The notes: a model not told the origin generated them from the letters alone. A stretch of DNA of 64,000 bases from Bradyrhizobium sp. CB1650 (GCF_029761915.1 NZ_CP121695.1:1178001-1242000); one strand, 5' to 3'; shown: positions 8,997 through 18,568, counted from the first letter of the stretch. Program-made: numbers and translations.

Positions 8997-9941
8997 ATGA
9001 GGATCTGCTTTATCGGAGCGGGAGCCTTGGGCTCGACCATTGGTGGCACGCTGGCGCGTGGCGGAGCCGAGGTCTGGCTGATTGATCCGTTTCAGGCTCA
9101 TGTCGACGCGATCAATGCCGGTGGTCTCCGGTTGCTCGAAGGTGACGCCGAGACCGTTGTGAAGGTCTCTGCCTGCACCTCCGCCGCCGAGGTCGGCATC
9201 GTAGCGGACCTCGTCATCGTCCTCGTCAAATCCTACCACACGCGGGATGCGATCCGGGCGGCAGCGCCGATCATCGGGCCGCAGACGGTTGTGATGTCGC
9301 TTCAAAATGGTCTTGGTCACGAGGACATCCTTTCGGAGGAAGTTGGTCGTGACCGGGTCATGGCGGGCAAGACCTACGTTGGTGGCGTGCTGCTCGGCCC
9401 TGGTCATGTTCGCTCCGGGGTCATCGACAAGGAAACCATCATCGGCGAACTTGATGGACGCTTGACGGAACGCGCACAGCGAATTTCCGATACGTTCAAT
9501 CGTGCCGGCATTCTCACGCGGCTCAGCGACAACATCCTGGGCACGATGTGGGACAAGTTGTTCATCAACGTCGCCGGAGGAGGAATCACCGCCGTTACGG
9601 GGCTGACTTATGGCGGTCTCTATTCGCTACCAATCCTGGAAGATTGCGCGCTGGCCGCAATCTCGGAGAGCATCGCGGTCGCGCAGGCTGCAGGCGTGAA
9701 GATCTCGATTGCCGATCCGCGCCGTGCCTGGACGATGGCGTCTGCTGGACTACCGCCCGAGTTCAAGACGTCGATGTTGCAGAGCTTGCAGTCCGGCAAT
9801 CTGACCGAGGTTGATTACATTCACGGCTCGGTCGTGCGTTGGGGCGCCAAGCTCAACGTGCCGACCCCGGTCAATTCTACCCTCGTCGCGTTGATCAAAG
9901 GGCTCGAATACGCCCGCACCGATTATCCAGGAAAGGCCTGA
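8997..9941 (+). CDS. ketopantoate reductase (PanE/ApbA)-family oxidoreductase
   Basis: A 314-residue NADP-dependent reductase of the PanE/ApbA family. The N-terminal Rossmann loop is FIGAGALGSTIGG, with the typical VKSYHT and SLQNGLG segments. The C-terminal helical domain begins around WDKLFINVAGG, whose Lys matches the family catalytic lysine. Members reduce 2-dehydropantoate or other 2-keto/3-keto acids. The setting, first in a catabolic operon next to a LysR gene, argues for a catabolic dehydrogenase rather than pantothenate synthesis. Four bases separate it from the next gene. Confidence 0.85.
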   Translation: MRICFIGAGALGSTIGGTLARGGAEVWLIDPFQAHVDAINAGGLRLLEGDAETVVKVSACTSAAEVGIVADLVIVLVKSYHTRDAIRAAAPIIGPQTVVMSLQNGLGHEDILSEEVGRDRVMAGKTYVGGVLLGPGHVRSGVIDKETIIGELDGRLTERAQRISDTFNRAGILTRLSDNILGTMWDKLFINVAGGGITAVTGLTYGGLYSLPILEDCALAAISESIAVAQAAGVKISIADPRRAWTMASAGLPPEFKTSMLQSLQSGNLTEVDYIHGSVVRWGAKLNVPTPVNSTLVALIKGLEYARTDYPGKA

Positions 9942-9945
9942 GACG

Positions 9946-10350
9946 ATGTCGTTGCCGCGCGCTTACGTCGAGCACGTCGCGATCCGTGTGCCGGACGTTG
10001 ATCATCACGTCGACTTCTTTCGTGACGTGCTTGGTCTTGCCGTTCGCGACGAACAACCCGCCGCCGGTACGCGCCCGCGTCAGGTATGGGTGCTGGGAAG
10101 CGTGCAACTCATCGAAGATCCGGATTTTGTCGGACCGGAGGGGCGTCTCGCCCATCTCGGCATCATGGTCGACGATTACGAAGGTGTGCTTGCCCGTGCC
10201 GCCGCCTGGGGCGCCAAGGCTTTGCCTGCCGGGCCGAACTGGCTCGAGCTGCCGGGCGGGCTCAACGTCGAAATCCTGCAAGCCAGTGCAGGCGCCGTGG
10301 AAGCCGCCCTGGCGATCAATCCCCGTGCCGAGAGTCAGAGGAAGACGTGA
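9946..10350 (+). CDS. VOC-family protein (glyoxalase/dioxygenase superfamily)
   Basis: A 134-residue single vicinal-oxygen-chelate protein. It opens YVEHVAIRVPDVDHHVDFFRDVLGLAVRDE, the usual first beta-alpha-beta module with a metal-ligand His, and has a second module around LAHLGIMVDDYEGVLARAAAWG. It lacks antibiotic-resistance or dioxygenase specifics, so lyase, isomerase/epimerase or dioxygenase activity are all open. It lies between the PanE-like gene (4-base gap) and the MaoC gene (1-base gap). Confidence 0.82.
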   Translation: MSLPRAYVEHVAIRVPDVDHHVDFFRDVLGLAVRDEQPAAGTRPRQVWVLGSVQLIEDPDFVGPEGRLAHLGIMVDDYEGVLARAAAWGAKALPAGPNWLELPGGLNVEILQASAGAVEAALAINPRAESQRKT

Positions 10351-10351
10351 C

Positions 10352-10822
10352 ATGACCGATGAGCGCTACTGGGACGATGCCAAGGTCGGTGACGAATGCG
10401 TCACCCCGTCAGTGACGGTCACCGAAGCGATGGTGAATGCCTACGCCGAATTGACGGGTGATTTCACGCCGGTCCACGTCGACGAGGAATACGCCAAGAC
10501 CACACCATTCGGCACGCGCGTCGCGCACGGCCTGTTTGGTTTGTCGCTGGCCGATGGTTTGAAGACCCGTGCGGACTACCGCTTCCTCCCGGGAATGTCG
10601 CTGGGCTGGACGTGGGATTTCAAGCTGCCGATCAAGCTCGGCGATACCGTCCGCGTTAGGTTCCGGGTCGGTTCAATGCGCACCACGAAGCGGGATGGAT
10701 GGGGCATCGTTGTGCTGCCGTCAGAGCTTATCAATCAGCGCGGCGAAGTGGTGCAGTCGGGAGAGCATCGACTGATGATTCCGATGCGCCCGAAGGCCAA
10801 CGCCGCAGGAGAGCAGGCATGA
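10352..10822 (+). CDS. MaoC-family dehydratase / enoyl hydratase
   Basis: A 156-residue hot-dog-fold protein. The hydratase-2 motif is visible as YAELTGDFTPVHVDEEYA followed by FGTRVAHGLF, giving the Asp/His pair used to add or remove water on a CoA-linked enoyl group. The ATG at 10352 directly follows the previous stop. Its own stop overlaps the CoA-transferase start (ATGA). The coupling suggests that the pathway intermediate is a CoA thioester made by the next gene product. Confidence 0.87.
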   Translation: MTDERYWDDAKVGDECVTPSVTVTEAMVNAYAELTGDFTPVHVDEEYAKTTPFGTRVAHGLFGLSLADGLKTRADYRFLPGMSLGWTWDFKLPIKLGDTVRVRFRVGSMRTTKRDGWGIVVLPSELINQRGEVVQSGEHRLMIPMRPKANAAGEQA

Positions 10823-12045
10823 CCGCGCAAGATCTGCCGCTGAAAGGCATTCGCGTCATCGACTACAGCCATTTCCTGGCAGGCCCGTTCATGGGCCGTT
10901 GCCTCGCCGCGATGGGCGCGGAAGTCATCAAGGTGGAACGTCCGAAGGCAGGCGATGCGGGCCGCGCCCATGGGTATTTCAAGGACGGACAATCTGGCTA
11001 CTTCCTGCAGCAGAACATGGGGAAGCAGGGGCTCTGCATCGACCTGCGCGACCCGCGCGGCCTCGACATGATGATGAAGCTGGTCGACACAGCCGACGTC
11101 TTCATCGAGAACTACCGCCCCGGCGCACTCGAGCGCCTCGGGCTTGGTTACAAGGCGCTGTCGGCGCGGAATCCCGGACTGATCTACTGCTCGGTCTCCG
11201 CCTATGGGCACACCGGTCCCTATGCCGACCGTCCGGGCTTCGGCCTGATCGCAGAGGCGATGTCAGGCGCTCTGGCGCAACTGGGCTCCCCCGGTGAAGC
11301 GCCGCCGCTGCTGCGTATGCCACTGGCCGACATGTATACCGGCATTCACGGTGTGGCTGCCATCAATGCAGCGCTGGTCGGCCGCGCGTCGTCCGGGCGC
11401 GGCCAGCATATCGATCTGGCGCTGTACGACTGCATGGTCTCGATGCACGACTATGCCGTTCAGCGTTACTTCCTCTCTGGCGGTATAGACCTGCCGAAGC
11501 AGACCGGCAGCGGACAGCCGGACTCGACCGTCTACGGGGTCTTTCCCGCCAAGGACGGCAATCTTGTCATCGCTGCGCAAGTCGATGATGCGTGGCGACG
11601 ATTGGCGACGCTGATTGGCGGAAGCAGGCTGTCATCCGACGAACGCTTCACCACGCCTGCAGCGCGGAACGCCCATTATGTCGAGGCGATGGAAATTGTA
11701 CGCAACTGGACGCTGTCGCAGCCGTCTCGGGATGCTTGTCTTGCCGCACTCGAGGAAGCAGGTGTGCCGTCCGCTCCTGTGCAGACCATCGAAGAGGTCG
11801 TGAGGGATCCGCAGGTCCACGCACGTGGCATGCTGGTCGAGCAGGAGCATCCTGTCCTCGGCAAGGTGACTTTGCCGAACCTGCCCTTCCGCTTCTCCGG
11901 CTGCGACACCACGGTGCGTTCTCCGGCGCCGCTGCTTGGCCAGGACAATCGACGCATTGCCGCGTTGCTGGGGCTGTCGCCCAAAACCGTCGATGCGATG
12001 GTGCGCGATGGCGTGCTCTACAACGAACCCGTCGTGAAGGAGTGA
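10819..12045 (+). CDS. CaiB/BaiF class III CoA-transferase
   Basis: A 408-residue family III CoA-transferase. Family signatures are LAGPFMGRCLAAMGAEVIKVE, IDLRDPRG, FIENYRPGALERLGLGY and the catalytic Asp in MPLADMYTG, with GRGQHIDLALYD after it. Such enzymes move CoA between carboxylic acids such as formate, carnitine, succinate or benzylsuccinate. It overlaps the MaoC gene by 4 bases, so the pair probably activates an acid and hydrates or dehydrates its CoA ester. The acid is unknown. Confidence 0.92.
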   Translation: MTAQDLPLKGIRVIDYSHFLAGPFMGRCLAAMGAEVIKVERPKAGDAGRAHGYFKDGQSGYFLQQNMGKQGLCIDLRDPRGLDMMMKLVDTADVFIENYRPGALERLGLGYKALSARNPGLIYCSVSAYGHTGPYADRPGFGLIAEAMSGALAQLGSPGEAPPLLRMPLADMYTGIHGVAAINAALVGRASSGRGQHIDLALYDCMVSMHDYAVQRYFLSGGIDLPKQTGSGQPDSTVYGVFPAKDGNLVIAAQVDDAWRRLATLIGGSRLSSDERFTTPAARNAHYVEAMEIVRNWTLSQPSRDACLAALEEAGVPSAPVQTIEEVVRDPQVHARGMLVEQEHPVLGKVTLPNLPFRFSGCDTTVRSPAPLLGQDNRRIAALLGLSPKTVDAMVRDGVLYNEPVVKE

Positions 12046-12048
12046 GCG

Positions 12049-12876
12049 ATGACTGACCGCTATGCCGTCATAGGCAATCCGATCGGGTTCACGAAGTCCC
12101 CCTTCATCCACGGGACGTTCGCCAAAGCGACCGGACAGGACCTCTCCTATGAAGCGATCGAGGGCCCGATTGGCGGCTTTGCCGCAACGGTCGATCAATT
12201 CCGCGCTGACGGCGCCAAGGGGTTGAACATAACCGCCCCGTTCAAGCTTGATGCTTTCGCCTACGCAACCGAGCTTTCGGAGAGCGCCAGACGCGCAGGC
12301 GCCGCAAACTGCATGAAGTTCGAGGGCGATCGGATCATTGCCGAGAACTTCGATGGTGTCGGCCTTGTGCGCGACATCACCATCAACCTCGATGTGAAGA
12401 TGAAGGGCCGCCGCGTCCTGATGCTCGGCGCTGGAGGAGCAGCGCGTGGCGCGCTGTTGCCGTTCCTGCGCCAGGAGCCGTCCGAACTGGTCCTCGTCAA
12501 CCGAACGCTCTCGAAAGCGGTAGCATTGGCCGAAGAGTTTGCCGGCTGTGGTCCCCTGATGATCAGCGGCTACGCCGAGCTGGCCGATCTTGCCGAAGGC
12601 TATGACGTCGTGGTCAACGCGACATCGGCCAGCCTGCGAGGTGAAATGCCGCCGCTTCCCGGCAATGTCTTGCGCGGTGCGGAACTGGCGTACGAACTCG
12701 CCTACGGCAAAGGATTGACTCCCTTTCTGCAAGCGGCCCGTGCCGAAGGCGTAGCCAAGCTCGCCGACGGCGTCGGCATGCTGGTCGAGCAGGCGGCGGA
12801 AGCTTTTTCCTGGTGGCGCGGCGTTCGACCGAGCACGGCTCAGGTCATCGTCGAACTGACCGTCCCATTGAGCTGA
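12049..12876 (+). CDS. aroE: shikimate dehydrogenase family protein (first copy)
   Basis: A 275-residue AroE-fold NAD(P) oxidoreductase. The substrate-binding TKSPFIH lies at residues 15-21, the catalytic Lys66 in NITAPFK and Asp102 in NFDGVGL (usually NTDG), and the cofactor loop is LGAGGAARG. It reversibly converts 3-dehydroshikimate to shikimate. Housekeeping aroE is normally elsewhere, so this copy inside a LysR-linked operon is probably catabolic or specialised. It starts 3 bases after the CoA-transferase stop. Confidence 0.87.
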   Translation: MTDRYAVIGNPIGFTKSPFIHGTFAKATGQDLSYEAIEGPIGGFAATVDQFRADGAKGLNITAPFKLDAFAYATELSESARRAGAANCMKFEGDRIIAENFDGVGLVRDITINLDVKMKGRRVLMLGAGGAARGALLPFLRQEPSELVLVNRTLSKAVALAEEFAGCGPLMISGYAELADLAEGYDVVVNATSASLRGEMPPLPGNVLRGAELAYELAYGKGLTPFLQAARAEGVAKLADGVGMLVEQAAEAFSWWRGVRPSTAQVIVELTVPLS

Positions 12877-12890
12877 CGGGCGACGCCGAC

Positions 12891-13740
12891 ATGCCACCGA
12901 AATCCAGCTTTCTCGTCGGTCTGATCGGCAGCGGCATCGCTGCGTCCCGCACCCCGCCCATGCACGAAGCGGCCGCTGACGCCGCTGGCATCCGCTATCT
13001 CTACAAGAAGATCGATCTGGCAGAGTTGAAGCTCGGTGGCGTTGCCGGAATTGCTCACCGCAGCAAGGCGGATGGGCTTTGACGGGTTGAACGTGACTCA
13101 TCCCTTCAAGCAGGCGATCCTTCCACTCTTGGACGAACTTTCGCCTGACGCGGAGGCACTTGGTGCCGTGAACACCGTGGTCGTCAGGAATGGACGAATG
13201 ACCGGCCATAACACCGACTGGTTCGGCTTCGCCCAGAACTTTCGCCGCAACATGCAAGGTGCATCACTCGGTCGCGTCGTCCAATTCGGCGCGGGCGGCG
13301 CAGGCTCGGCGGTTGCCTTTGCGCTCATGAAGCTGGGCGTGAAGGAACTGACGATCATAGACCTCGACTTGGCCAAGGCGCAGAGTGTGGTCGACGGCCT
13401 GTCCACTCGATTTGCAGAAGGGCGCTTGAGGGTCGGCCAGGATGTCGCAGCGGCCGTGGCTGCCGCGGACGGAATCGTCAACGCAACGCCGATCGGAATG
13501 GACAAGTACCCAGGGACGCCGCTGCCGGCGGCCCTGCTGCGTCCCGATCTGTGGGTCGCCGAGATCGTCTACTTCCCGCTGGAAACCGCGCTGCTGCGGG
13601 CGGCACGTGCCCTCGGCTGCCGCACCGTCGATGGCGGTGGCATGGCGATCTTCCAGGGCACCGAAGCATTCCGCCTGTTCACGGGCGTCTCACCTGATCC
13701 AGACGTCTTCTTCGCCACTTTTGCATCCCTGGGAGGGTGA
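12891..13740 (+). pseudogene. quinate/shikimate dehydrogenase-like gene (second copy), frameshifted
   Basis: The reading frame starts MPPKSSFLVGLIGSGIAASRTP and stops early at 13082. The rest of the protein continues in the next frame from about 13036 (ALPELLTAARRMG, NVTHPFKQAILP with the catalytic Lys, HNTDWFGFAQNF with the catalytic Asp, FGAGGAGSA as cofactor loop). Removing one G around 13035-13039 restores a continuous 282-residue protein. SRTPPMHE and NVTHPFKQ resemble the NAD-dependent quinate/shikimate dehydrogenases of catabolic pathways. Either a real inactivating insertion or a sequence error. Confidence 0.8.
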
Positions 13741-13791
13741 CACCCGGCCGATGGGCGAGCGGCACGCACAACGCCCGAGAGGAAACGCAAG

Positions 13792-14460
13792 ATGGGCTAC
13801 ACGCTCGATTTCTCGGTGGTTTGGCATGCAATGCCCGCCCTGCTGTGGGGGTGCTTGGGTACGTTGGGCCTGGCGCTTGCCGGCATGACGCTCGCAATGA
13901 TGATCGGTGTCGCCGGCGTCGCGGCACGCGATGCGAGGGCGGCCTGGTTGCGTGGCGGCGTGATCGGCTTCGTCGAGATCGTGCGCAATACGCCTTTCCT
14001 GGTGCAGATCTTCTTTCTGTTCTTCGCCCTGCCGCTCATCGGCTTGAAGCTCAATCCGACCGCGACCGCCATTATTGCTCTCGGTGTCAATGGCGGTGCC
14101 TACGCCATCGAGATCATCCGCGGTGGGGTACAGTCCATTCATAAGGGACAGGTCGAGGCCGGCTACGCGCTCGGACTGCACAAGGGACAGGTATTCCGGT
14201 TCATTGTGCTCAAGCCCGCGCTTCGCGCGATCTACCCCTCGCTCACGGGGCAGTTCATCATGCTGACGCTGACCTCATCGATCTGTTCGGCCGTATCGGC
14301 TTACGAATTGACGTCGGTCGCACAGCGCATCGAAAGCGACACATTCCGCAGCTTCGAGGTCTATTTTTCTGTAGCCTTCCTGTATCTCGCGATCTCCTGG
14401 CTGTTGATGCTGGGCTTCGCGGTCGTCTCTCGTCGCTTCTTCTCATATCCGACACGGTGA
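13792..14460 (+). CDS. polar amino acid-type ABC transporter permease (HisM/GlnP family)
   Basis: A 222-residue inner-membrane permease with about five transmembrane helices. The family segment EIVRNTPFLVQIFFLFF and the EAA loop QVEAGYALGLHKGQVFRF, which docks the ATPase, are present. It pairs with the next gene, a second permease 10 bases downstream, then a binding protein and an ATPase. Although the family usually moves polar amino acids, here the operon suggests a hydroxylated carboxylic acid such as quinate or shikimate. Confidence 0.9.
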   Translation: MGYTLDFSVVWHAMPALLWGCLGTLGLALAGMTLAMMIGVAGVAARDARAAWLRGGVIGFVEIVRNTPFLVQIFFLFFALPLIGLKLNPTATAIIALGVNGGAYAIEIIRGGVQSIHKGQVEAGYALGLHKGQVFRFIVLKPALRAIYPSLTGQFIMLTLTSSICSAVSAYELTSVAQRIESDTFRSFEVYFSVAFLYLAISWLLMLGFAVVSRRFFSYPTR

Positions 14461-14470
14461 GGGGGAGATC

Positions 14471-15127
14471 ATGGCACCGCATTTTGGTCTTCCTGAGTTC
14501 GGTTTCCTGCTGCGTGGGCTGCAATGGACGATGCTGCTGACGCTGGTCGCGTTTGCGGGCGGCTGCACGGCGGGGCTGGCCGTCGCATTGCTGCGCACCT
14601 GTGGTCATAAGGGCGTAGAGTGGGTCACCCGCATTTACATCGGGATATTCCAGGGCACTCCGCTGCTGCTGCAGCTTTTCGTCGTGTATTACGGATTGGC
14701 GCTAACCGGGCTGAAGCTCGACGCGTTCGTCGCGGTGGCGATTGGTTTCACCGTGAATGCCTCCGCCTTCCTTGGTGACATTTGGCGCGGAGCGATACAG
14801 GCTGTGCCGCGCGGCCAGACCGAGGCGGCGATGGCGCTTGGACTGCACTATTCGTCCCGCATGCGCGACATCGTGCTGCCGCAGGCGATCCGCATCTCGT
14901 TGCCGGCGACCATCGGCTATCTTGTGCAGCTCATCAAGGGCACTTCGCTCGCCGCCATCGTCGGCTTCATCGAGCTCGCCCGCGCCGGTCAGATCGTATC
15001 GAACCAGACCTTCCAGCCGTTGCTCGTCTTCGGCGTGGTCGGGGCCATGTATTTCATCCTCTGCTGGCCACTGTCGTGGTGGGGCAGCCGGATGGAGGCC
15101 AGGCTCGCCCTGGCCAGTCAAAGGTAG
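14471..15127 (+). CDS. polar amino acid-type ABC transporter permease (HisQ/GlnP family)
   Basis: A 218-residue second permease subunit of the same importer. It has IFQGTPLLLQLFVVYYGL and the EAA loop QTEAAMALGLHYSSRMRD, with IVGFIELARAGQ near the end. A strong ribosome binding site (gagggggagatc) precedes the ATG. Two different permeases in tandem indicate a heterodimeric channel. Confidence 0.9.
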   Translation: MAPHFGLPEFGFLLRGLQWTMLLTLVAFAGGCTAGLAVALLRTCGHKGVEWVTRIYIGIFQGTPLLLQLFVVYYGLALTGLKLDAFVAVAIGFTVNASAFLGDIWRGAIQAVPRGQTEAAMALGLHYSSRMRDIVLPQAIRISLPATIGYLVQLIKGTSLAAIVGFIELARAGQIVSNQTFQPLLVFGVVGAMYFILCWPLSWWGSRMEARLALASQR

Positions 15128-15179
15128 GAAACGGCGCACCTGCCCAATCAAACACAGCCATCACCAGGAGGAGGAATTC

Positions 15180-16007
15180 ATGTTGCTTTCACTCAATCGT
15201 CGCCATTTCGGCATTGCGCTGCTTACGCTGGGGGCCATCGCTGTCGCGGGCGAATCGCAGGCGGGCACTCTGGAAGACGTGAAGAAGAGGGGCGTCGTCG
15301 TCATCGGCATTCAGGGCGACAATCCTCCCTGGGGCTATGTCGACAGCTCGGGAAAGCAGGACGGCATCGATGCCGACATGGGCCGCGCCTTCGCTGAATA
15401 TCTCGGCGTGAAGGCCGAGTTCGTCCCGCTCGCGGTGGCCAATCGGATTCCGGCGCTGACCACGGGGCGCGTAGACATTCTGTTCGCAACCATGGCGATG
15501 CTGCCCGAGCGCGCAAAGGCGGTGCAGTATTCCAAGCCGTATGTTGCCAACGAGATCACGCTTGTCGCCGCCCAGGCGACCCCGATCAACGGCAATGCCG
15601 ATATGGGCAAGTACGTGATTGGCGTTCCGAGGTCTTCCACGCAGGACACCCAGGTCACCAATAGTGCTCCAGCGGGCACCGAAATCCGCAGGTTTGATGA
15701 CGACGCGGCCACGATCCAGGCGCTGCTCTCCGGTCAGGTGCAGGCCGTCGGCGCGAACAGCTTCTACCCTCAGCGTCTGAACGCCGCAAAGCCTGAACTT
15801 GGGTTCGAGCCCAAGCTTCACTTCACCGCTCTGTACAACGGGGCCTGTACCCGCCTGGGAGAGAAGGAGTGGAACGAGACGGCCAACAAGTTCATCGACC
15901 AGATCAAGTCTAACGGCAAATTGGCCGGTTTCTATGCCAAGTGGATGAAGGCGCCCGTGCCGACCTTCCCGGACTCGGTCCCCGGCGTTCCGTTCACAGT
16001 CCAGTAG
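15180..16007 (+). CDS. ABC transporter substrate-binding protein (SBP_bac_3 family)
   Basis: A 275-residue periplasmic binding protein. The signal peptide spans about residues 1-28 ([20 protein letters not shown]...SQA). The mature protein starts [26 protein letters not shown], with the usual [16 protein letters not shown] and [19 protein letters not shown] of family 3. An AGGAGG ribosome binding site lies just upstream of ATG 15180. It presumably delivers the operon substrate to the two permeases. Confidence 0.92.
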   Translation: MLLSLNRRHFGIALLTLGAIAVAGESQAGTLEDVKKRGVVVIGIQGDNPPWGYVDSSGKQDGIDADMGRAFAEYLGVKAEFVPLAVANRIPALTTGRVDILFATMAMLPERAKAVQYSKPYVANEITLVAAQATPINGNADMGKYVIGVPRSSTQDTQVTNSAPAGTEIRRFDDDAATIQALLSGQVQAVGANSFYPQRLNAAKPELGFEPKLHFTALYNGACTRLGEKEWNETANKFIDQIKSNGKLAGFYAKWMKAPVPTFPDSVPGVPFTVQ

Positions 16008-16066
16008 CCACTGCGAGCGGCCGACGCGCGATCCGCGTTGGCCGCCGCCCGACAGCGGAGACCAGC

Positions 16067-16813
16067 ATGCAGGACCAGATCCTGATCGAAATGAAGGGCG
16101 TGCAGAAGTGGTACGGCGGGTACCAAGCTCTACGCAACGTCGATCTCACCGTGCGCAAGGGCGAAAAGATCGTGCTCTGCGGTCCGTCCGGTTCAGGCAA
16201 GTCGACGCTGATCCGCTGCATCAACCGCCTCGAGCCGATCCAGCAGGGCACTATCGTGGTGAACGGTCATCGGCTGGACGACAGTATCAAGGCTATCGAT
16301 GTCGTACGTCAGGATGTCGGCATGGTCTTTCAGAGCTTCAACCTCTTTCCGCATATGACGGTCTTGCAGAACTGTACACTCGCGCCTATTCGCGCACGCC
16401 GCATCCGCAAGACCGAGGCGGAAGTGACCGCGCGAAAATACCTCGAGCGCGTGCGCATCGGTGATCAGGCCGAGAAGTATCCGGCTCAACTTTCGGGCGG
16501 TCAGCAGCAGCGCGTCGCGATCGCACGTGCGCTCTGCATGCAGCCCAAGGTGATGCTGTTTGACGAGCCGACCTCGGCTCTCGATCCCGAAATGGTCAAG
16601 GAGGTGCTCGATACGATGATAGGTCTCGCCAACGACGGCATGACCATGATTTGCGTCACCCACGAGATGGGCTTTGCCCGCCAGGTTGCCGACCGGGTCA
16701 TCTTCATGGCCGAAGGGCAGATCATCGAAGAAGGCGCGCCCGAGGCTTTCTTCCGCAATCCACAGCACACCCGCACCAGGCAGTTCCTTGGCGAGATCCT
16801 TGCCCATCACTGA
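16067..16813 (+). CDS. polar amino acid-type ABC transporter ATP-binding protein
   Basis: A 248-residue ATPase subunit. The Walker A is GPSGSGKST, the Q-loop lies in [14 protein letters not shown], the signature is [15 protein letters not shown], the Walker B is [14 protein letters not shown], and the switch His is in VTHEMGFAR. It is of the GlnQ/HisP type. The ATG at 16067 gives the normal family length. It closes the four-gene importer and is 13 bases from the dehydroquinase gene. Confidence 0.95.
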   Translation: MQDQILIEMKGVQKWYGGYQALRNVDLTVRKGEKIVLCGPSGSGKSTLIRCINRLEPIQQGTIVVNGHRLDDSIKAIDVVRQDVGMVFQSFNLFPHMTVLQNCTLAPIRARRIRKTEAEVTARKYLERVRIGDQAEKYPAQLSGGQQQRVAIARALCMQPKVMLFDEPTSALDPEMVKEVLDTMIGLANDGMTMICVTHEMGFARQVADRVIFMAEGQIIEEGAPEAFFRNPQHTRTRQFLGEILAHH

Positions 16814-16826
16814 ACGGAGTACTTCC

Positions 16827-17276
16827 ATGAGTCGCCTTGTCTACGTCCTCAACGGGCCAAATCTCAATTTGCTCGGCAAGCGCCAGCCCCACATCTACGG
16901 TCACGAGACGCTTGCAGATGTGGAGCGGGATTGCCGGGCGCTGGCCGCGGAGCTCGCACTGGAGATGCGGTTTCACCAGTCGAACAGAGAATACGAGCTG
17001 ATCGACTGGATCCACGAGGCGCGCGAGACAGCCGCCGGTATCGTGATGAATCCCGCGGCTTTCACCCATACGTCGGTCGCCATCCTTGATGCTCTGAACA
17101 CGTTCGAGGGGACGGTGATCGAGGTGCACATTTCCAACGTGCACAAACGCGAGGAATTCCGCCACCACTCGTTTGTCTCCAAACGAGCCGATGGGGTCAT
17201 TGCAGGCTTTGGCACTCAGGGTTATCTGCTCGGCTTGCGTCGTGTGGCCAAGCTGCTTGATGAGACGAAGGGATAG
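16827..17276 (+). CDS. aroQ: type II 3-dehydroquinate dehydratase
   Basis: A 149-residue type II dehydroquinase, usual length about 145-150. It has [17 protein letters not shown] with the catalytic Arg/Tyr loop, [12 protein letters not shown] and [17 protein letters not shown] with the catalytic His. It interconverts 3-dehydroquinate and 3-dehydroshikimate. In the shikimate pathway it works forward; in quinate catabolism the same reaction links quinate dehydrogenase to 3-dehydroshikimate. Its place after the importer supports the catabolic role. The usual family Tyr in the NPGAYTHTS segment is Phe here. Confidence 0.93.
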   Translation: MSRLVYVLNGPNLNLLGKRQPHIYGHETLADVERDCRALAAELALEMRFHQSNREYELIDWIHEARETAAGIVMNPAAFTHTSVAILDALNTFEGTVIEVHISNVHKREEFRHHSFVSKRADGVIAGFGTQGYLLGLRRVAKLLDETKG

Positions 17277-17282
17277 CATCGT

Positions 17283-18317
17283 ATGAGTGCACCCGTCCGC
17301 CTGTCGGTGATGGGAGCAGGCCTCATCGGCAAGCGACACATCGAACACATTCTCGCGCGGCCGGAGGCGGTACTGTCGTCCATCGTCGATCCGACGCCGG
17401 CGGCGCGAGAGTTGGCGGTCTCGCTGAACGTGGACTGGTTTCCCTCCTTTCAGGATTTGCTGTCCGTAGACCGGCCGGAGGGGGTGGTTGTTGCCACGCC
17501 CAATCAGATGCATGTGGCCAACGGCATGGATTGTATCGCTGCGGGTATTCCAGCGCTGATCGAGAAGCCGTTAGCAGATGACGTCGTCGCTGCACAGGTT
17601 CTGGTCGAGGCCTTTGAGCGGGCGGGCGTGCCGCTGCTCACCGGCCATCATCGCCGCCACAATCCGATGATCCAGCGCGCCAAGGCGGAGATCGACAGCG
17701 GTCGGCTCGGTCCGATCGTGTCGGTGCATGGCATGTTCTGGCTGATCAAGCCGGACGAATATTTCGACGTCTCCTGGCGCCGCGAGAAAGGGGCGGGACC
17801 TGTCCTCTTGAATCTCATCCACGATGTCGACCTGCTTCGTTACCTGTGTGGGGATATCGTGGCGGTACAGGCTGCCCAATCCAATCGGCTGCGTGGAAAT
17901 GCGGTCGAAGAGACAGCGGTGATCATCCTGCACTTCGCCTCCGGCGCGCTGGGAACGGTCAATGTCTCCGATATCATCCAGTCGCCTTGGAGCTGGGAAT
18001 TCACTGCTGGTGAGAATCCGGCCTACAGCCATACGCTGGAGACCTGCTACCAGATCGGCGGCACGAGGGCATCGCTGGCTATTCCGCAACTCGATCTATG
18101 GCATCACCCGAGCAAGGCCAGCTGGTGGGCGCCGATCGAGCGCGAGCGGCTGAGGTACGAGAAAGAGGATCCGCTCGGCTTGCAGATCGCAAATTTCTGC
18201 GGGCTTATCCGCGGTACGGCCGAGCCGGTGGTGAGCGGGCGCGAGGGGCTGAAAACCCTTAGAGTAATCGACGCAATCAAGCGCGCAGCGGAAAGCGGAG
18301 CTCTCGTGTCGGTTTGA
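17283..18317 (+). CDS. Gfo/Idh/MocA-family oxidoreductase
   Basis: A 344-residue NAD(P)-dependent dehydrogenase. The N-terminal Rossmann domain carries MGAGLIGKRHIEHI, the cofactor/catalytic ALIEKPLADD holds the EKP Lys, and the later NLIHDVDLLRYLCG supplies the family His. The C-terminal domain is the usual alpha/beta substrate domain. Members oxidise cyclic polyols such as inositol and sugars, so a cyclohexane polyol like quinate is chemically compatible. It is the last gene of the operon, 6 bases after aroQ. Confidence 0.9.
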   Translation: MSAPVRLSVMGAGLIGKRHIEHILARPEAVLSSIVDPTPAARELAVSLNVDWFPSFQDLLSVDRPEGVVVATPNQMHVANGMDCIAAGIPALIEKPLADDVVAAQVLVEAFERAGVPLLTGHHRRHNPMIQRAKAEIDSGRLGPIVSVHGMFWLIKPDEYFDVSWRREKGAGPVLLNLIHDVDLLRYLCGDIVAVQAAQSNRLRGNAVEETAVIILHFASGALGTVNVSDIIQSPWSWEFTAGENPAYSHTLETCYQIGGTRASLAIPQLDLWHHPSKASWWAPIERERLRYEKEDPLGLQIANFCGLIRGTAEPVVSGREGLKTLRVIDAIKRAAESGALVSV

Positions 18318-18423
18318 TAACGGAAAGCATCCTCCGTGCGTCTCCCTGTTGGCGCGTTCTGAGCGCGCGAAATTTGCGAATGCCGTCACGCCATCATGCG
18401 AAGGACAGACAGAGGTTCCTCCT

Positions 18424-18459
18424 GTCGGTGGTTGCGTATGATTCTCTCCCTGGGCACCA
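18424..18459 (+). repeat. att-like copy C: degenerate tRNA-Phe 3' end
   Basis: gtcggtggtt, a changed T-loop and ccctgggcacca repeat copy B almost exactly. The 35-40 bases before it also match those before copy B. The bases after it differ from copies A and B. Confidence 0.7.
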
Positions 18460-18568
18460 TCAAGCTCAGATAACCTCTTGAGTGTCTGAACTTATTGCGC
18501 TTTTAGCGGTGCGTCGCTACATGGGCCCGTACGCGATGCACTACACAAATGAACTGTGTGAGAAGAAG

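Noticed and set aside
11632..13257. A 541-codon minus-strand frame across the CoA-transferase and aroE genes
   Set aside because: It opposes genes with catalytic motifs and shows no recognisable domain.
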